A stretch of DNA of 64,000 bases from Dirofilaria immitis. Taxonomy: Eukaryota > Nematoda > Chromadorea > Rhabditida > Onchocercidae. The position numbers were made by a program, and so were the translations under genes. Where the stretch lies: the NCBI GenBank assembly GCA_024305405.1, contig JAKNDB010000105.1:2046001-2110000 (forward strand), given 5' to 3'. Each line of letters opens with the position of its first letter. The stretch's first letter is position 1. A model generated the notes under the pieces. That model was not told the DNA's origin. It worked only from the letters and a program-made list of their open reading frames with translations, and did no database searches. Positions 12,827 to 23,964 of this stretch are shown here, piece by piece.

Positions 12827-13200
12827 TTAAAAGCACCAGTCAAGAGGTATCATTGCAACCAATTCTGCGACAACAAATATTTGCAGCCTCAATTTCTTTC
12901 GTAATACTATCGCAAATGGATTCAGAGCTCGCTGTTTATGCTGAAAGAAAAAAGAAAATATAATAGAAAACTAAAACGATAGATTCAGATTGATAATATA
13001 CCTCCTGCTGATGTAAAATGAGTGATCTCAAAATTTGTACAGATCGAAAATCATATATTCGTCTATTTATCAATAAAAGAAGAAAATGTTGGACGTTTTT
13101 AATAAATGCAGACGTTCGAAGGAAGTGAAGAGTAATGGAAAACACGAAGGCACAAAAGTGATGTTGAGAAAATGAAAGATATGAAACTGATGCGCTGTTG
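12827..13200 (-). CDS. Two 3' exons of an unidentified minus-strand gene
   Basis: Minus-strand exons 13200-13002 and 12940-12827 flank a textbook 61-base intron (GTATAT ... TTTTTTCTTTCAG). Both sides are phase 0 and the frame runs through to TAA at 12829-12827. Upstream the frame begins with one base of a split codon after an acceptor (TTTACAG, ending at 13201), so an earlier exon with the start codon should exist; there is no in-frame ATG in exon 13200-13002. The joined peptide of about 103 residues ends MIPLDWCF and has a basic central part (RALNPFAIVLRKKLRLQIF). It matches no family I recognise. The intron quality and phase agreement are the support. An untranslated or non-coding spliced RNA is the alternative. 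Confidence 0.4.
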
Positions 13201-13916
13201 CTGTAAATCCGGATTACTTCACTAATGTGATTTTAAAGACGACAAAAGACAATAAAGTGATGCATTCATTACTAATTTCTTTTTGGATTTCAATGAAAAG
13301 TTGAAGATATTACAAACATTTTGTCATATAATTGTAATGATTCATGTATCTTCTTTTTCATCTCAATTTTTCATAATTTGATTACAGCTGAAAGAAAATA
13401 CTTGTTTTTACTACTACAAATGATTTTTTTATTTTAATGAGTTTGCTTTTCAACTTCTTAGAACAATCCTTATTCTTATTCATATATTCTATGTTGATTT
13501 GTCATTTTTTCATCTCATCGATCAATGAATTTTTCAATTAAATGATAGATCGTATCAGAACAGTCCCCTAACTTACATGCTTTAATTTCAAAAAATTTCC
13601 TTTTCAAAGTTATATAGTACATTCTCTAATGATCCCAAAACAAAGATAGGCTATGAAAAAGCTAAAAAATCAATCTTATCAATGATAAATAATTTGGTAA
13701 ATAATTCAATTTTATCCTTTTAAATTTTGCTCGCTCTCTGTGCTTCTCAATGTTCAGTGAAGTTAGCGTTTTCATTCTGGGCTATATCTGATTGCAAAAT
13801 AAATGCTATAGTATAATATTCATATTGATCATTCGTCGAACTTTGTGAAATGCATTATATCAAATTTCGACAATTTGATTTTGTTAAATTCATTCTAAGA
13901 TAAGCGATATCATTTG

Positions 13917-15955
13917 ATGATGGGAATGAATGGCGCATACATTGTTTTACATTTATGGCTGATTATTGCTGCTCGAAGCACAAATGACTACGATGAGAAA
14001 AGCTCGGGAATAACACCCGAGACAAATTTTCTCTCAACGAGTCAAAAAACATTATCGACTTCACATCATTTTAATAATCTGACACAACAGCCACACCGAC
14101 AACACGACGAAAATCGTTTATTGAAGGAAAAAATCACAAAATTCAGCATGATCAGAAAGGGAAAGGTTTGCTTTGCTTTAATAGTTACTTTGACTCAAAA
14201 CAAATTCACTGAAAATATTGCAAAATTTTTGAGATAGAAATTTCTATAAAGAAATAACATTTTTCATTAAATTTTCGTAGTTATTTTAGCAAAATAAACT
14301 TAATTTTCCTTTTTCTTTTAATAAAATCACAAATTTCAACTTTTAATTTGCTGAAAGTAAAAACAAAATTATCGAATTAACTAAATTCTTCACTTTTATT
14401 AAGCATTGATAGTTTGCTTTTTATTTATATCGAAATTTTTTAACCTGTGGTCTCAATTCGAAATAATAAGTTCGAAGTAATCATCTTTTAGAAAATTAAA
14501 AAGTGTGAAATCTATGAAAGAAAATAGGATGAATTCGCGTTACAATTGCGGTATTTCAAAAGATAAGAGAAACTTTTGATATGGAATTCAGTGAACAAAA
14601 GGGATCACAAAAGGATAACATGCCTAAACAGAATTGTAATTGTGTTATCATATTTTCATCATTCATTTAGAAGAAGAATCTACAATGGACAGTGAATCAG
14701 GTAGTATCGAAGATAGTGTCGCAGTTCCATTTACTACATTCCCTACTTTGACATTTGCTCGTATGGATGCCAGCAATGATACACAATTAATTCCCCAGCA
14801 AACAGTAGCATCCTTCAAAACATAGCATTTCCTGTTTTGCCAAACAATGGTACTTTTTCTTTATTTTATCGCCATATCATCATTTCATGTTTGCTATTCA
14901 ATCTATACTATCTCGCAACTGTTATTAAGATTTTTCACCTATCAATTTAATGCATTATTCTTTTAGTTTTTTATCATCTCCAATATCATTACTCACCCAA
15001 TAATTCACTTCAGAACATCTAACCATCAAAGAATAGACCTAATTTCGTATGCATAAATTTTAAACTAAATTAATTAAATTTTGAAATTCATTTCTTACTC
15101 ATTTCTGAGATAGTTTGTGGAAATTATTTTAGAAGAGCAGCAAAATGGAAAGAGTATGTTGTCGAATAATACTGAAGCATTTGAAGAAAATAAGAATGAC
15201 AATAAGAAATATGAGGAAGACAGTGGATTGAATAGCAATGCGATTGATGAAGAGCTTGAAATTCGAAGAAAAATGGAGCGCACTACAATTGAAGTTCGCA
15301 ATTATCCTCCTGTTATCGAAACCAGTCCATCCTATGCTACTACAAGTATTCCATCAATAGACTTTGAATATGCTACAACTTTAATGACACCTGTAACTTC
15401 GATTTCATTATCTTTCACACCTGATTACTCAGTTTCACAAAGTTTTGATTTCGGACCTCATAAAACAGTTTCACATAGAAGCCTTACTTCATCTTTGCCT
15501 TCATATGTCGGTCAAGATCATCACGACAATTGGGAATTGATTCAGCGAATCAACGCCACTGAATTATCTTCTATTCCTTCTTTCATAAGCGCTTCAGCGC
15601 CGTTTGCTTTGCCGATACCGCTGGGCAAAGCTGAAACATCGTTCAATCTTTTGATACTCAATTACGAAATTCTGGAATTAGTGCACTGATTAGTAATGGA
15701 CATTTCTGGAATGCAAATAGAATAGATGCAACAAGAAAGAATGGTGCACTCGAACGATATCAATTGCAGGAGAAATTTCGGGAACAAATGCAGTTGCATA
15801 CTCCAGTGGATGATGTATTGGGCTGCACCTGGGACATCGTTACCAACAGTTGTAAAGATTTATTTTCTTTAAAACTTTGTTCACATTGCCATGACTTTGG
15901 AAATATTTTCTTGCATAACTGCAAATGCCTTGTGAAATATATGACGGCATTTTAA
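13917..15955 (+). CDS. Secreted Ser/Thr-rich protein with Cys-rich C-terminus, unrecognised
   Basis: Exon 13917-14165 opens with a signal peptide (MMGMNGAYIVLHLWLIIAARS) and a hydrophilic stretch. A second exon starts at about 14670 (EESTMDSESGS ...; likely donor after TCAG at 14701 or before GTATGG near 14761). The third exon starts at about 15133, runs through Asp/Glu/Asn-rich then Ser/Thr/Pro-rich sequence, and ends in a Cys cluster: LGCTWDIVTNSCKD, then CSHCHDFGN, then HNCKCL. Exon 1 ends in phase 0 but exon 2 needs phase 1, and inside exon 3 the frame shifts near 15640 from one long open frame to another that is clearly coding (SFDTQLRNSGIS, then NGHFWNANRIDATRKNG). Each is repaired by one extra A in a short A run, or for exon 3 alternatively by a 73-base intron from 15600. 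The final stop at 15953-15955 could instead lie past a donor after KCL. Function unknown; extracellular by its signal peptide. Confidence 0.55.
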
Positions 15956-16580
15956 AGGTACCGTTTTCAGTCGTCTCTTTTTTTCCTTGTCTGAAATATA
16001 AGTCAGAGTTAGAAAGAGATCGATAATTAAAAATGAAGAATATCTCGAATCAATTGGATTCAAAAATTTTACACTGTGAAAAATATTGCTTCAAATTCAC
16101 TGCAAAAACTAACCGATAACAGTTAAAATATTTCTCATATGATCGAGCATTAAATGAATGAGCATAGAATAACGATCTGTTCATAATCATATCACAAACG
16201 AATATCATTGATAAATCAGTCATTATTTCCAATTTACCTCAAAATTTTTTTGACTGTAATTTGTTTGTTACTTTTTCTGCTGTTCCATTAATATTTTATT
16301 ATATTTTTTAAATGAAAATCATTTATTGAATGTTATAAATTAATAAATTCGAAATTTGAGTCTTTTTATTTATTCAAATATTTTAATTCAATTTTCCATT
16401 TGTGAGAATCAAATTGTCGTGTTAATTATCAAGAGACGCAAAGTTTCAATATACTGTTGGTTTAATTGATAATAAATGCAATTCGAATTAGCATATTTTT
16501 TAAGACATCCGTATATAAAATATAATGAGAAGCAACAAAATTGAAACAAAAAATATCTCTAACTTTTTCTTAAGCACGTA

Positions 16581-16618
16581 TATGATTATATGCTTAATTT
16601 TATAAGCATATAATCATA
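16581..16618. repeat. Perfect 16-bp inverted repeat with 6-base loop
   Basis: TATGATTATATGCTTA at 16581-16596 is matched exactly by its reverse complement at 16603-16618, with loop ATTTTA. It would form a stable hairpin in DNA or RNA on either strand. Confidence 0.85.
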
Positions 16619-18026
16619 GAAATTATAACAAAAAGATCCCCTGATTGAACTTGACTATATTTTTTTGCAATTTTAACACTTCAACTTTTATGTTCAAAAA
16701 GAGTTTTCGGTGTTAAAAGATGACAAGAAATTAAATATGGTGCACTAATAGTCATATCCTCTTTCTAATACATTATTTATTTAATTGTCAATTACTAATT
16801 AAAAATGTTACTAATTTATAGTAAATAAATCATTATGTTCTATAGTGGCATTAAATATATAAACAATTTCATCATAAGCGACAGCATACTGTATCGTGGG
16901 CCAAATGCTTTAAGGCACAAGTTAATTAAATTGCTTGATCGTGTTGAGAGTAGTTTGCATTGTATATTGTGCCATGTTTTTACCAAACAATAATATTTGA
17001 AAAAGTTTGTAGAAAGACTGCCAAGGATATTTAATGCCTTTTCATAAAATTTCTTTGCATTTCGTCAAACTTTTGAATTTTATTCTTTTTTGGCTTTATT
17101 GATATATCTACATAATATTATTTTTAAAAATAGTAAATGATTTAAATGCTTTATATAAGCATTTAGCTAATTCAATAATTAAATATATTCTTATTGATTG
17201 CAACTTCTATTGACTAATTGATTTTGTTAATTAATGTATTTTTTGAAAAATTATAATGAAATAAATGACTTTTTAATCCATTATATACTATTTTTCCGAA
17301 TATTTTTGATAAAGAAAAGAAAAAAATTTGAAAATGTTCTTAAGTTTTTATTCTTTGATTTTTCAGTTTATTAACTTATACATACATTTATTAATTTATC
17401 AATTCTTTGAAAAAAATCGTAGAAAGGAAATGAAATAATATTTATTCTTCGTATTGACTTCAATCCATTTGATTTTTAATTTTGTTTCAATGAGCGAAGA
17501 AATATTGAATTTATTAACTTTGTAGGTAAAATAAACGGAAAACGAATGTTTTTCGAACAAAATTTACTATGATTTATTAGCATTCTTTTTTCGTTTCTTA
17601 ATATTAACAATAGTTAAATATTAGCAGTATATAATAGCAGCACATTTAATGTCATAACAAGGCTCTTTTCTATAGTTCCTAGAAAATATTAGGAAATTTT
17701 TTTCTTGCTTGTCCTAGATTTTGAGGATAATAAAAAAAATGATGCGAGCTTGGTATTGGTTTTATTGCGTTATTATTTTAACGGAAACTTTGGATATGTA
17801 AATGTTTTTAGAAACAAAAAAATGTATATTCATTGCATAGCATATGTACACAAAGGCAAAAGTTATTATGATAAAGCAACAAAATTAGAATTGAGGTTTA
17901 TCTACGTCATACTTCAAGATAAAATTTTATCATTTGATTTAATTTAATTGCATAAGTTATATATGGCAAATTAGATAAGTGGAAAATAATGGCTTTGTAT
18001 GACATGATGCTTGAATCGTTATTCAC

Positions 18027-18074
18027 AGAGATTAAATGAGTTATTTTGTGAGAGATTAAATGAGTTATTTTGTT
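18027..18074. repeat. Two-copy 24-bp tandem repeat
   Basis: The units at 18027-18050 and 18051-18074 differ only in the last base (AGAGATTAAATGAGTTATTT core). Confidence 0.85.
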
Positions 18075-18414
18075 CTATCTTCCGTCAAGAAATCTTACTG
18101 TTTATTAGTTCCATCTGAATGCTTATTAGTTACATAATTGAATTAATTGTCTCAGTGAAATAATCAGTGAGTTTTCTTAGAATGGACTAGCCTTATAAAA
18201 ATCTACAAAGTCAGAAGCAAGGATAGTAATGATTATGGGCAAGCGCCTCTTAGAAATCAAATAAGTCAATTTTAACGAGCAATGCTCTTCCATACCATAG
18301 CAACATTCAATTTTGAAACTCTTAAATTCATTCATAGCCTTAAATGTAAGTAATTTTTTTTATTTTCATCTTTTTCCTTTTATTAACAAGATTCATGTTC
18401 AGTCAGATGTTTAT

Positions 18415-18618
18415 ATGAGAAATTTTTTTATCCTTTCTGCTTCTCTCCTTGTGCAAGTAATAGGAAGAGTGCAACTTCCTTTTTCTACTTCCCAAAATTC
18501 AATCATGATAGAAAAAACAAGTGCTGAGCCAACTATTTTATCAGTTAATGATGCTTGCTGGATCAACTCAAATCAACTCGAATTCATCGAAATATATGCA
18601 AATCTTCTACGCCTTTGA
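18415..18618 (+). CDS. Candidate small secreted protein (67 aa)
   Basis: An ATG at 18415 lies 14 bases after a good acceptor (TTCATGTTCAG), fitting a trans-spliced 5' end. The N-terminus MRNFFILSASLLVQVIGRVQ has the basic, hydrophobic and polar regions of a signal peptide. The remaining 47 residues are polar with one Cys. Stop TGA at 18616-18618. The frame could instead be a first exon, with a donor at GTAATA right after the hydrophobic part. No homologue recognised. It may be chance in AT-rich DNA. Confidence 0.35.
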   Translation: MRNFFILSASLLVQVIGRVQLPFSTSQNSIMIEKTSAEPTILSVNDACWINSNQLEFIEIYANLLRL

Positions 18619-18923
18619 ATTCGACATCGATAATGCATAAGTTTGGTCATATGGTATAAATTCATTTACTGTGATGACATTCTGTCTGAATCAATCTTAT
18701 CGATTGACATTTTTGTACTTTATACATTACATCTTCTATCTAAACTTTTACTTAATGAACATTAAAGAAAAACTGCAATACTTATTACAAAATAAAAGAA
18801 ATTCCTTAAACAATTAGGATTTGGTATATATTTTCAAAGCAATAATTTTTGTTTTATAAGGAAGATAAGGGAAAGTGCAGTAGAAAGAAGCAGTAGATTC
18901 AATCTAAAGTATATGAATTCAGC

Positions 18924-19053
18924 ATATTTTTGATTAGAAAAATTTGTTACATTTTAAAAGTTTACCATTACGTCTACTATTTGTTTTTATTTTAGTGGAG
19001 ACAACGAATTGATTAGTATCTTTAAATCATCAAATTTTTCTAATCAAAAATAT
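18924..19053. repeat. Perfect 23-bp inverted repeat pair
   Basis: The 23 bases at 18924-18946 (ATATTTTTGATTAGAAAAAT...) recur exactly as reverse complement at 19031-19053, 84 bases apart. This could be a small non-autonomous transposon remnant or a hairpin-forming segment. No target duplication was evident. Confidence 0.8.
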
Positions 19054-20101
19054 TAGGATGATAAGAACGATTCAAGATGTCAGGATTGCAATTTTTCTTA
19101 TGATTTAAAAGGACGATTAGAAAAAACGATCGTATTGGCTTTATAGTTTTGGGATCATAGAAATTGAAGAAATGGTATGAAAGAGATCATTCTAAAAATG
19201 TTATTTCCTACTGTCATCTCCTTAAGGATGAAGTTAGTGTTAGCAATGAAGCAACTGGAAGAATTTAGAAGAGGGAAAAAAGAAAATAAAGCAATGCGAA
19301 CAATTTTTTCAAAATACTGCGATCGACGTTTTGTTATTTTTCTCGATATCTTTAGGATCGATGGCAAATTCATCTCAAAATCGATAATGCATCACTCTCT
19401 GTATTCTTATTCTGAATTAAATTTATATTATAATTCTAGTAACTGTTAGCAGTCTATCACCACTTTACGCTACACATGATAAAATGAGAATATTTGATTG
19501 ATTGTTCAATTTTTTTATTTCAACGGGAAAATCTAATCGTTTATTACATGTTGGAAATTTGAAAGTACAAAATGCGAAAATGAATTGCAACTTTGTGTTT
19601 CATTACGTTCTTTCTTCTCTCCTCTTATTCTTCTAACTTTGGTTTCTATTTGTTTATAATTATTAGCTCTGATTATTAGTCTAATATTCTGTGAAGAGAA
19701 ATTTTATATTCATTTGCAGATTGTTAAACTTAATATTTTTTAATATTCCATTAAAATTTTCTTATTTTTCCAATTTCTCGATATTTTTTGGCTATGTGCC
19801 AAAGATGAATTTAATTGAAATAAAATATCTTTCGAAAAAAACTGATATTTGATTAGAGAGATGCATCTTTGATAGCATTTTAGTCATTCATTACTAAACA
19901 ATTATTCAAATTTCAATCTATTTCTAATGGACATTTTAATAAATTTTAAAGTTAAGATGTTTCCAAGAAGAGTCTGAAAAAAAATAATACTTCTGATAAT
20001 TCTGTTTGAAGCATTGCTTTCATCTTGTAAGAATTTTAGATTTAAGAATAAGAGTAATTTTTTCCACTTAGACAAAAATAGCTATATATTTGCTAATTGA
20101 C

Positions 20102-20219
20102 TATAAGAATAAGTTGATTATATTGTTTTTAGCATAAGGTACGTTTCGTGATTCTGCGCTTATAAGAATAAGTTGATTATATTGTTTTTAGCATAAGGTA
20201 CGTTTCGTGATTCTGCGCT
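20102..20219. repeat. Perfect 59-bp tandem duplication
   Basis: The 59 bases at 20102-20160 (starting TATAAGAATAAGTTGATTAT) are repeated without change at 20161-20219. Identity is complete, so the duplication is recent or an assembly artefact. Confidence 0.95.
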
Positions 20220-20552
20220 TAGACTGAAAATTTCACTTATTGCTCCTACTACTCACTTCCATCTTCTCTTTCTCTTTCTCCTAACGAAAATGTTGAATTA
20301 AAAAATGAAAAACGAATGTTTCTCTTCTGATTACAACAGATGATCAGTTGCAGATTCATTTGAAATTCTATAATTTAATTGATAATCTTGAAACATTTTA
20401 ATGCATTCTAATTCCACATTGATATTTATTTATCATTTTTTCTCATTCATTCCTTAAGAAAGAAGTAAAATCAAGTTTTATTTTGGTTTTCTTTGCTTGA
20501 GGGAAGGCAAACAATTTATAATTCAGAATTCAAGTTCCTATCTGATTTAAGA

Positions 20553-20556
<4 letters not shown>

Positions 20557-20588
<32 letters not shown>
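20557..20588. repeat. (AT)n microsatellite
   Basis: Sixteen uninterrupted AT units. Confidence 0.95.
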
Positions 20589-20591
<3 letters not shown>

Positions 20592-21753
20592 AATTAATGC
20601 ATCACCAATTCAAATATATATAGCTTGATTGGATCAAATTTCCAAATTTTAGCTAGATTGATCAATAATATTTTTAATAAAAACACTAAGATTAAAAAGC
20701 TTAATTAGTTGCATCTTCTTCGGAAAATTATCTTATTTTCTCCTCTCTTAACTAAGTCGATATATGAATATATTAATACATTAGTTCAGATATTAAGTGT
20801 CAGTACACATTTGTCACTTATCCATTCTTTGTTCATTGAAAATCAGTGGATGGATAACTCTGTTGTAACGATTAGTAATTCTTTATTCATCTGTAAAACT
20901 CATAAAATCAGATTTCTAATTCTAACACTTAATCAACAACTGCAATTTTTATCCGATCTTTATCCAAAATTATTTTTGAAATCCGAAATATCCAATAGTC
21001 TTTAAAACTGTATGAAATTCTATTCCAACAAAAATATTGGAATAATTTTCGACACAATTTTTTTTTACCTGCGAAAATGAAAGATGTGATATTCTTCTTC
21101 TGCCCTGTAACAATTCTTCCTGGAAATGTTTTATCCAATATAAAATATGAAATTCAATTGTATTTACTCTTTATGAATACTTATAATCGTTTTCTTTTTC
21201 GTCGCCTTTTGTTGCTTGCCATTTAAGCAAACAACAAGTAATATTAATCAAATTTGTCGCAGTAATATTCTGGATATGTTCAATTTATTACGTTCACATT
21301 TAAAATCAATTTGTTTACTCTGTTTATGAGATCGATGTACATCTTTCTTTCTCTTGTACAAATAATTTATTGCATTTCTATCTCTCTGATTCAAAATTGT
21401 TCATTTATTCTTTGAATTATCTATTATTGGATTGTCAAAATTTTTGGAATTTATGATAAACAATTTTGCTATTAATGATAGTCCTAAAATTTCCAATATT
21501 CTATTCTTTCATAACAGCGATATTTGGAAATATAAGATGTTACATCTGTATTATCGATTTGCAAACCGAATTCACTTACTTGATATTTCGACTTGATGTA
21601 ATGTAAATTATTAACATGCCATGTTACTCATTCTATGATCACTGAATAATCAAATATTCATCTATTTAGTTTTTCATCTACAATATAATTAGGGTGACCA
21701 TAATAAGCCTCTATTACATTTATCACCTGCTTGCTTTTGCTAAAGATCGTTAC

Positions 21754-21957
21754 ACAACGCATTTATTTCCTTTCTACCTTTAATAAATGTGCATCGAAGA
21801 TAGAAGAAATATTTTACGCTGAATAAGATCTATCATCATTATTCATTTGATTATATTCAGATATTGTCCCTTAAACTTGGCTGATTCTCTTGTAATATCA
21901 TATCCTTTTTTTACAAAAACAGAACAACGCATTTATTTCCTTTATACCTTTAATAAA
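21754..21957. repeat. 34-bp direct repeat pair, 170 bp apart
   Basis: Copies at 21754-21787 and 21924-21957 share ACAACGCATTTATTTCCTTT then ACCTTTAATAAA with one mismatch. Confidence 0.8.
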
Positions 21958-22153
21958 CGAATGCTTACGAAATTATTTATTTCAACAAAATTTGCATATA
22001 TGCAAATCCATAAATAATGCAATCGGTTTTACATTCACAGATTACTGAGAGTATTGGCAACAAATTAAATATTATTAGCCAAAAGATTTTGCATTAAATA
22101 ATTTTGCACGTTTGCTGATAATCAGATTGAAAGAGTTCAACAAAGTCCAGCCA

Positions 22154-23964
22154 ATGGATAAATATGAAGGCGCAGAATTTCGATTACCGCCTTTTGAAGA
22201 TCTATGGAAACCAGCTTTTCGAATACCCTTCACTTCTTACTTTCTTCTGTTTCAAATTGTTGGCTATTGCATTCGTACATATGCGTGGAAAAGTTACAGC
22301 GGTTTCAAGTTTGTGCCACTCTTTTTATTCAAAATATTACGAAATTTATGTGAGAAAATAAGAAAGAAATCATTTAGCGTCGTTCTGATCATCTATAATG
22401 AACTTTGGGTTATCTCGATTATTCCAAGTTTATGAAATCGATTAAGAATTATATTCTTCCTTATACACTGTTATTCGATCTCTGAAAAATCGAATCTTGG
22501 ATTAGCAGTAGAATGTTTTGTAGAAATATTATTAGCGACAAGTTATGTGAAAAACGATTATCAGTAAAATTGAAGTCAGAGTTTGAAATTGGACTCATTA
22601 GATTGAGTTTTTGTGATTTTGCAGACAGTATCGATTACATAATTTAACACTATGCTTCATACATTCGAGCATTAGCGGCATGTCGTCATTTGTATTTTCC
22701 ATAACTCATCGACAAGTAATGCTAAAGGATACGATACACTGGTATAATCCATGGGCTGTACAACTTCCAATTTTATCTATAGGTTGGTTGTTTCTCGGCT
22801 GTGAAAAAATTTAACCGAAATGTTTAGAGAGAAATAAATAAATTTTAATCTTTACTTATTGTCATGAATTGATGGAATTTTTGGATTCATTTACCCATTA
22901 ATTAAAAGGATTGTTGGTCATTTATTGCAATTCGTTCCTACAACTACAATGTGATTGTAGTGAAAAAAATGTGCGAAATAGAATTTCACGAAGCATAATA
23001 TTTTATTCCTACGATAATTAATTAATCTTTTAATATTGACACTATGAATTTAATTAAGAGTTTAATTTAAAAATTCTTGTATTTTTGCTTCAGATTTGTT
23101 TCCTATTGTTATTATTATTCTCTAAATTGAAAAATAATGTTGTAGCATATTTTATCTGTGATGCAATGGATATGTTAAGACATGAAATCTCGAGATGGAC
23201 CATCGAATTACTGTTTCATCATGTTGCAAGCGCATTTTTTTCGCCGTAGCTGTTCTTTCTCATAAATTCATACCTTACGCTTATTGGGCTCTTTTAATGG
23301 AAGTTAATAGGTGGAAATTCTCATTATGCTAAAAATTTCTCACTGAATTTATCAACGAAGATGGAAACCTAAAAGTCAGTTTACTGAATTTGTTGGCATA
23401 TTGAAAATTTTAATACATTTTAGTATCTTTTGCATCTTCGTTCGCTGATGCAAATCACTGGCTATAGCATTTTGAAACAAAGGCTTTTCCGAATAATTCG
23501 ATTTATAAATATTATTACGTAAGTTATACAGAATTATCAATTTTTTTTTTTTAAATTGATCCATTTCAAATAGATTTTTGCCAGAAAAGTTAGATATATG
23601 ATTATATTTTGTTAATGTTATAAATTAATTTTTCCGAAATTAGCGTATCTTTGAATAATTTCATTTGTAAAATTTTGGGGACTATGCTATTAACATAATG
23701 CCAACTAATATAACTTACAGATTTATCTTATTTCGATTTGCTGTCCAAACATGGCAGATTAATTGGGCATGGATAAATTGGCATCGTTTTCACATCTTTT
23801 ATGTGGGAATTGCTTTTATTGGTGGAGGATTTTTCTTTATCATTAATACGATTTTGTTTGTTCGAGTTTTAGCATCTGATGGGTACTTGGGAGAATTTGG
23901 ACGAAGGCATTCAGCCATTGATCGGTTTATTTTTTTACTTTTTTTCCATCGATTCAGCGAATAA
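22154..23964 (+). CDS. TLC-domain membrane protein (TLCD1/TLCD2-like), two apparent frameshifts
   Basis: Multi-pass membrane protein of the TRAM-LAG1-CLN8 family; TLCD1/2 proteins influence membrane phospholipid composition. Five exons: 22154-22308, 22625-22782, 23146-23310, 23424-23518 and 23721-23964, about 272 residues once repaired. An acceptor at 22125 precedes the ATG. Family marks include RLHNLTLCFIHSSISG, AYFICDAMDML, WTIELLFHHVA, then AVAVLSHKFIPYAYWALLME, then TFILFRFAV, in the TLC order. The reading frame breaks twice: exon 3 needs one more T in the T7 run at 23235-23241, and exon 4 needs one more T in the T4 run near 23428-23431. With both added, all phases agree and the conserved EVNS-IFLHLRSL block is restored. 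The breaks are either homopolymer errors or inactivation. A related lone exon lies at 28634. Confidence 0.82.

Larger units (their letters stand above)
15956..18414. other. Intergenic AT-rich region with small repeats
   Basis: No gene recognised. It contains a perfect hairpin at 16581-16618 and a two-copy 24-bp tandem repeat at 18027-18074, listed separately. The 80-codon frame at 17705-17947 has no splice context and a random-looking composition. Confidence 0.45.
18619..22153. other. Intergenic AT-rich region with repeats
   Basis: No gene recognised. Overlapping open frames around 19155-19449 and 20709-21138 occur on both strands and look random. Repeats inside are listed separately: the inverted repeat 18924-19053, the 59-bp duplication 20102-20219, the (AT)n tract 20557-20588 and the dispersed direct repeat 21754/21924. 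Confidence 0.45.

Noticed and set aside
19155..19449. Overlapping frames on both strands
   Set aside because: Both strands open over the same AT-rich stretch, no splice signals, no motif.
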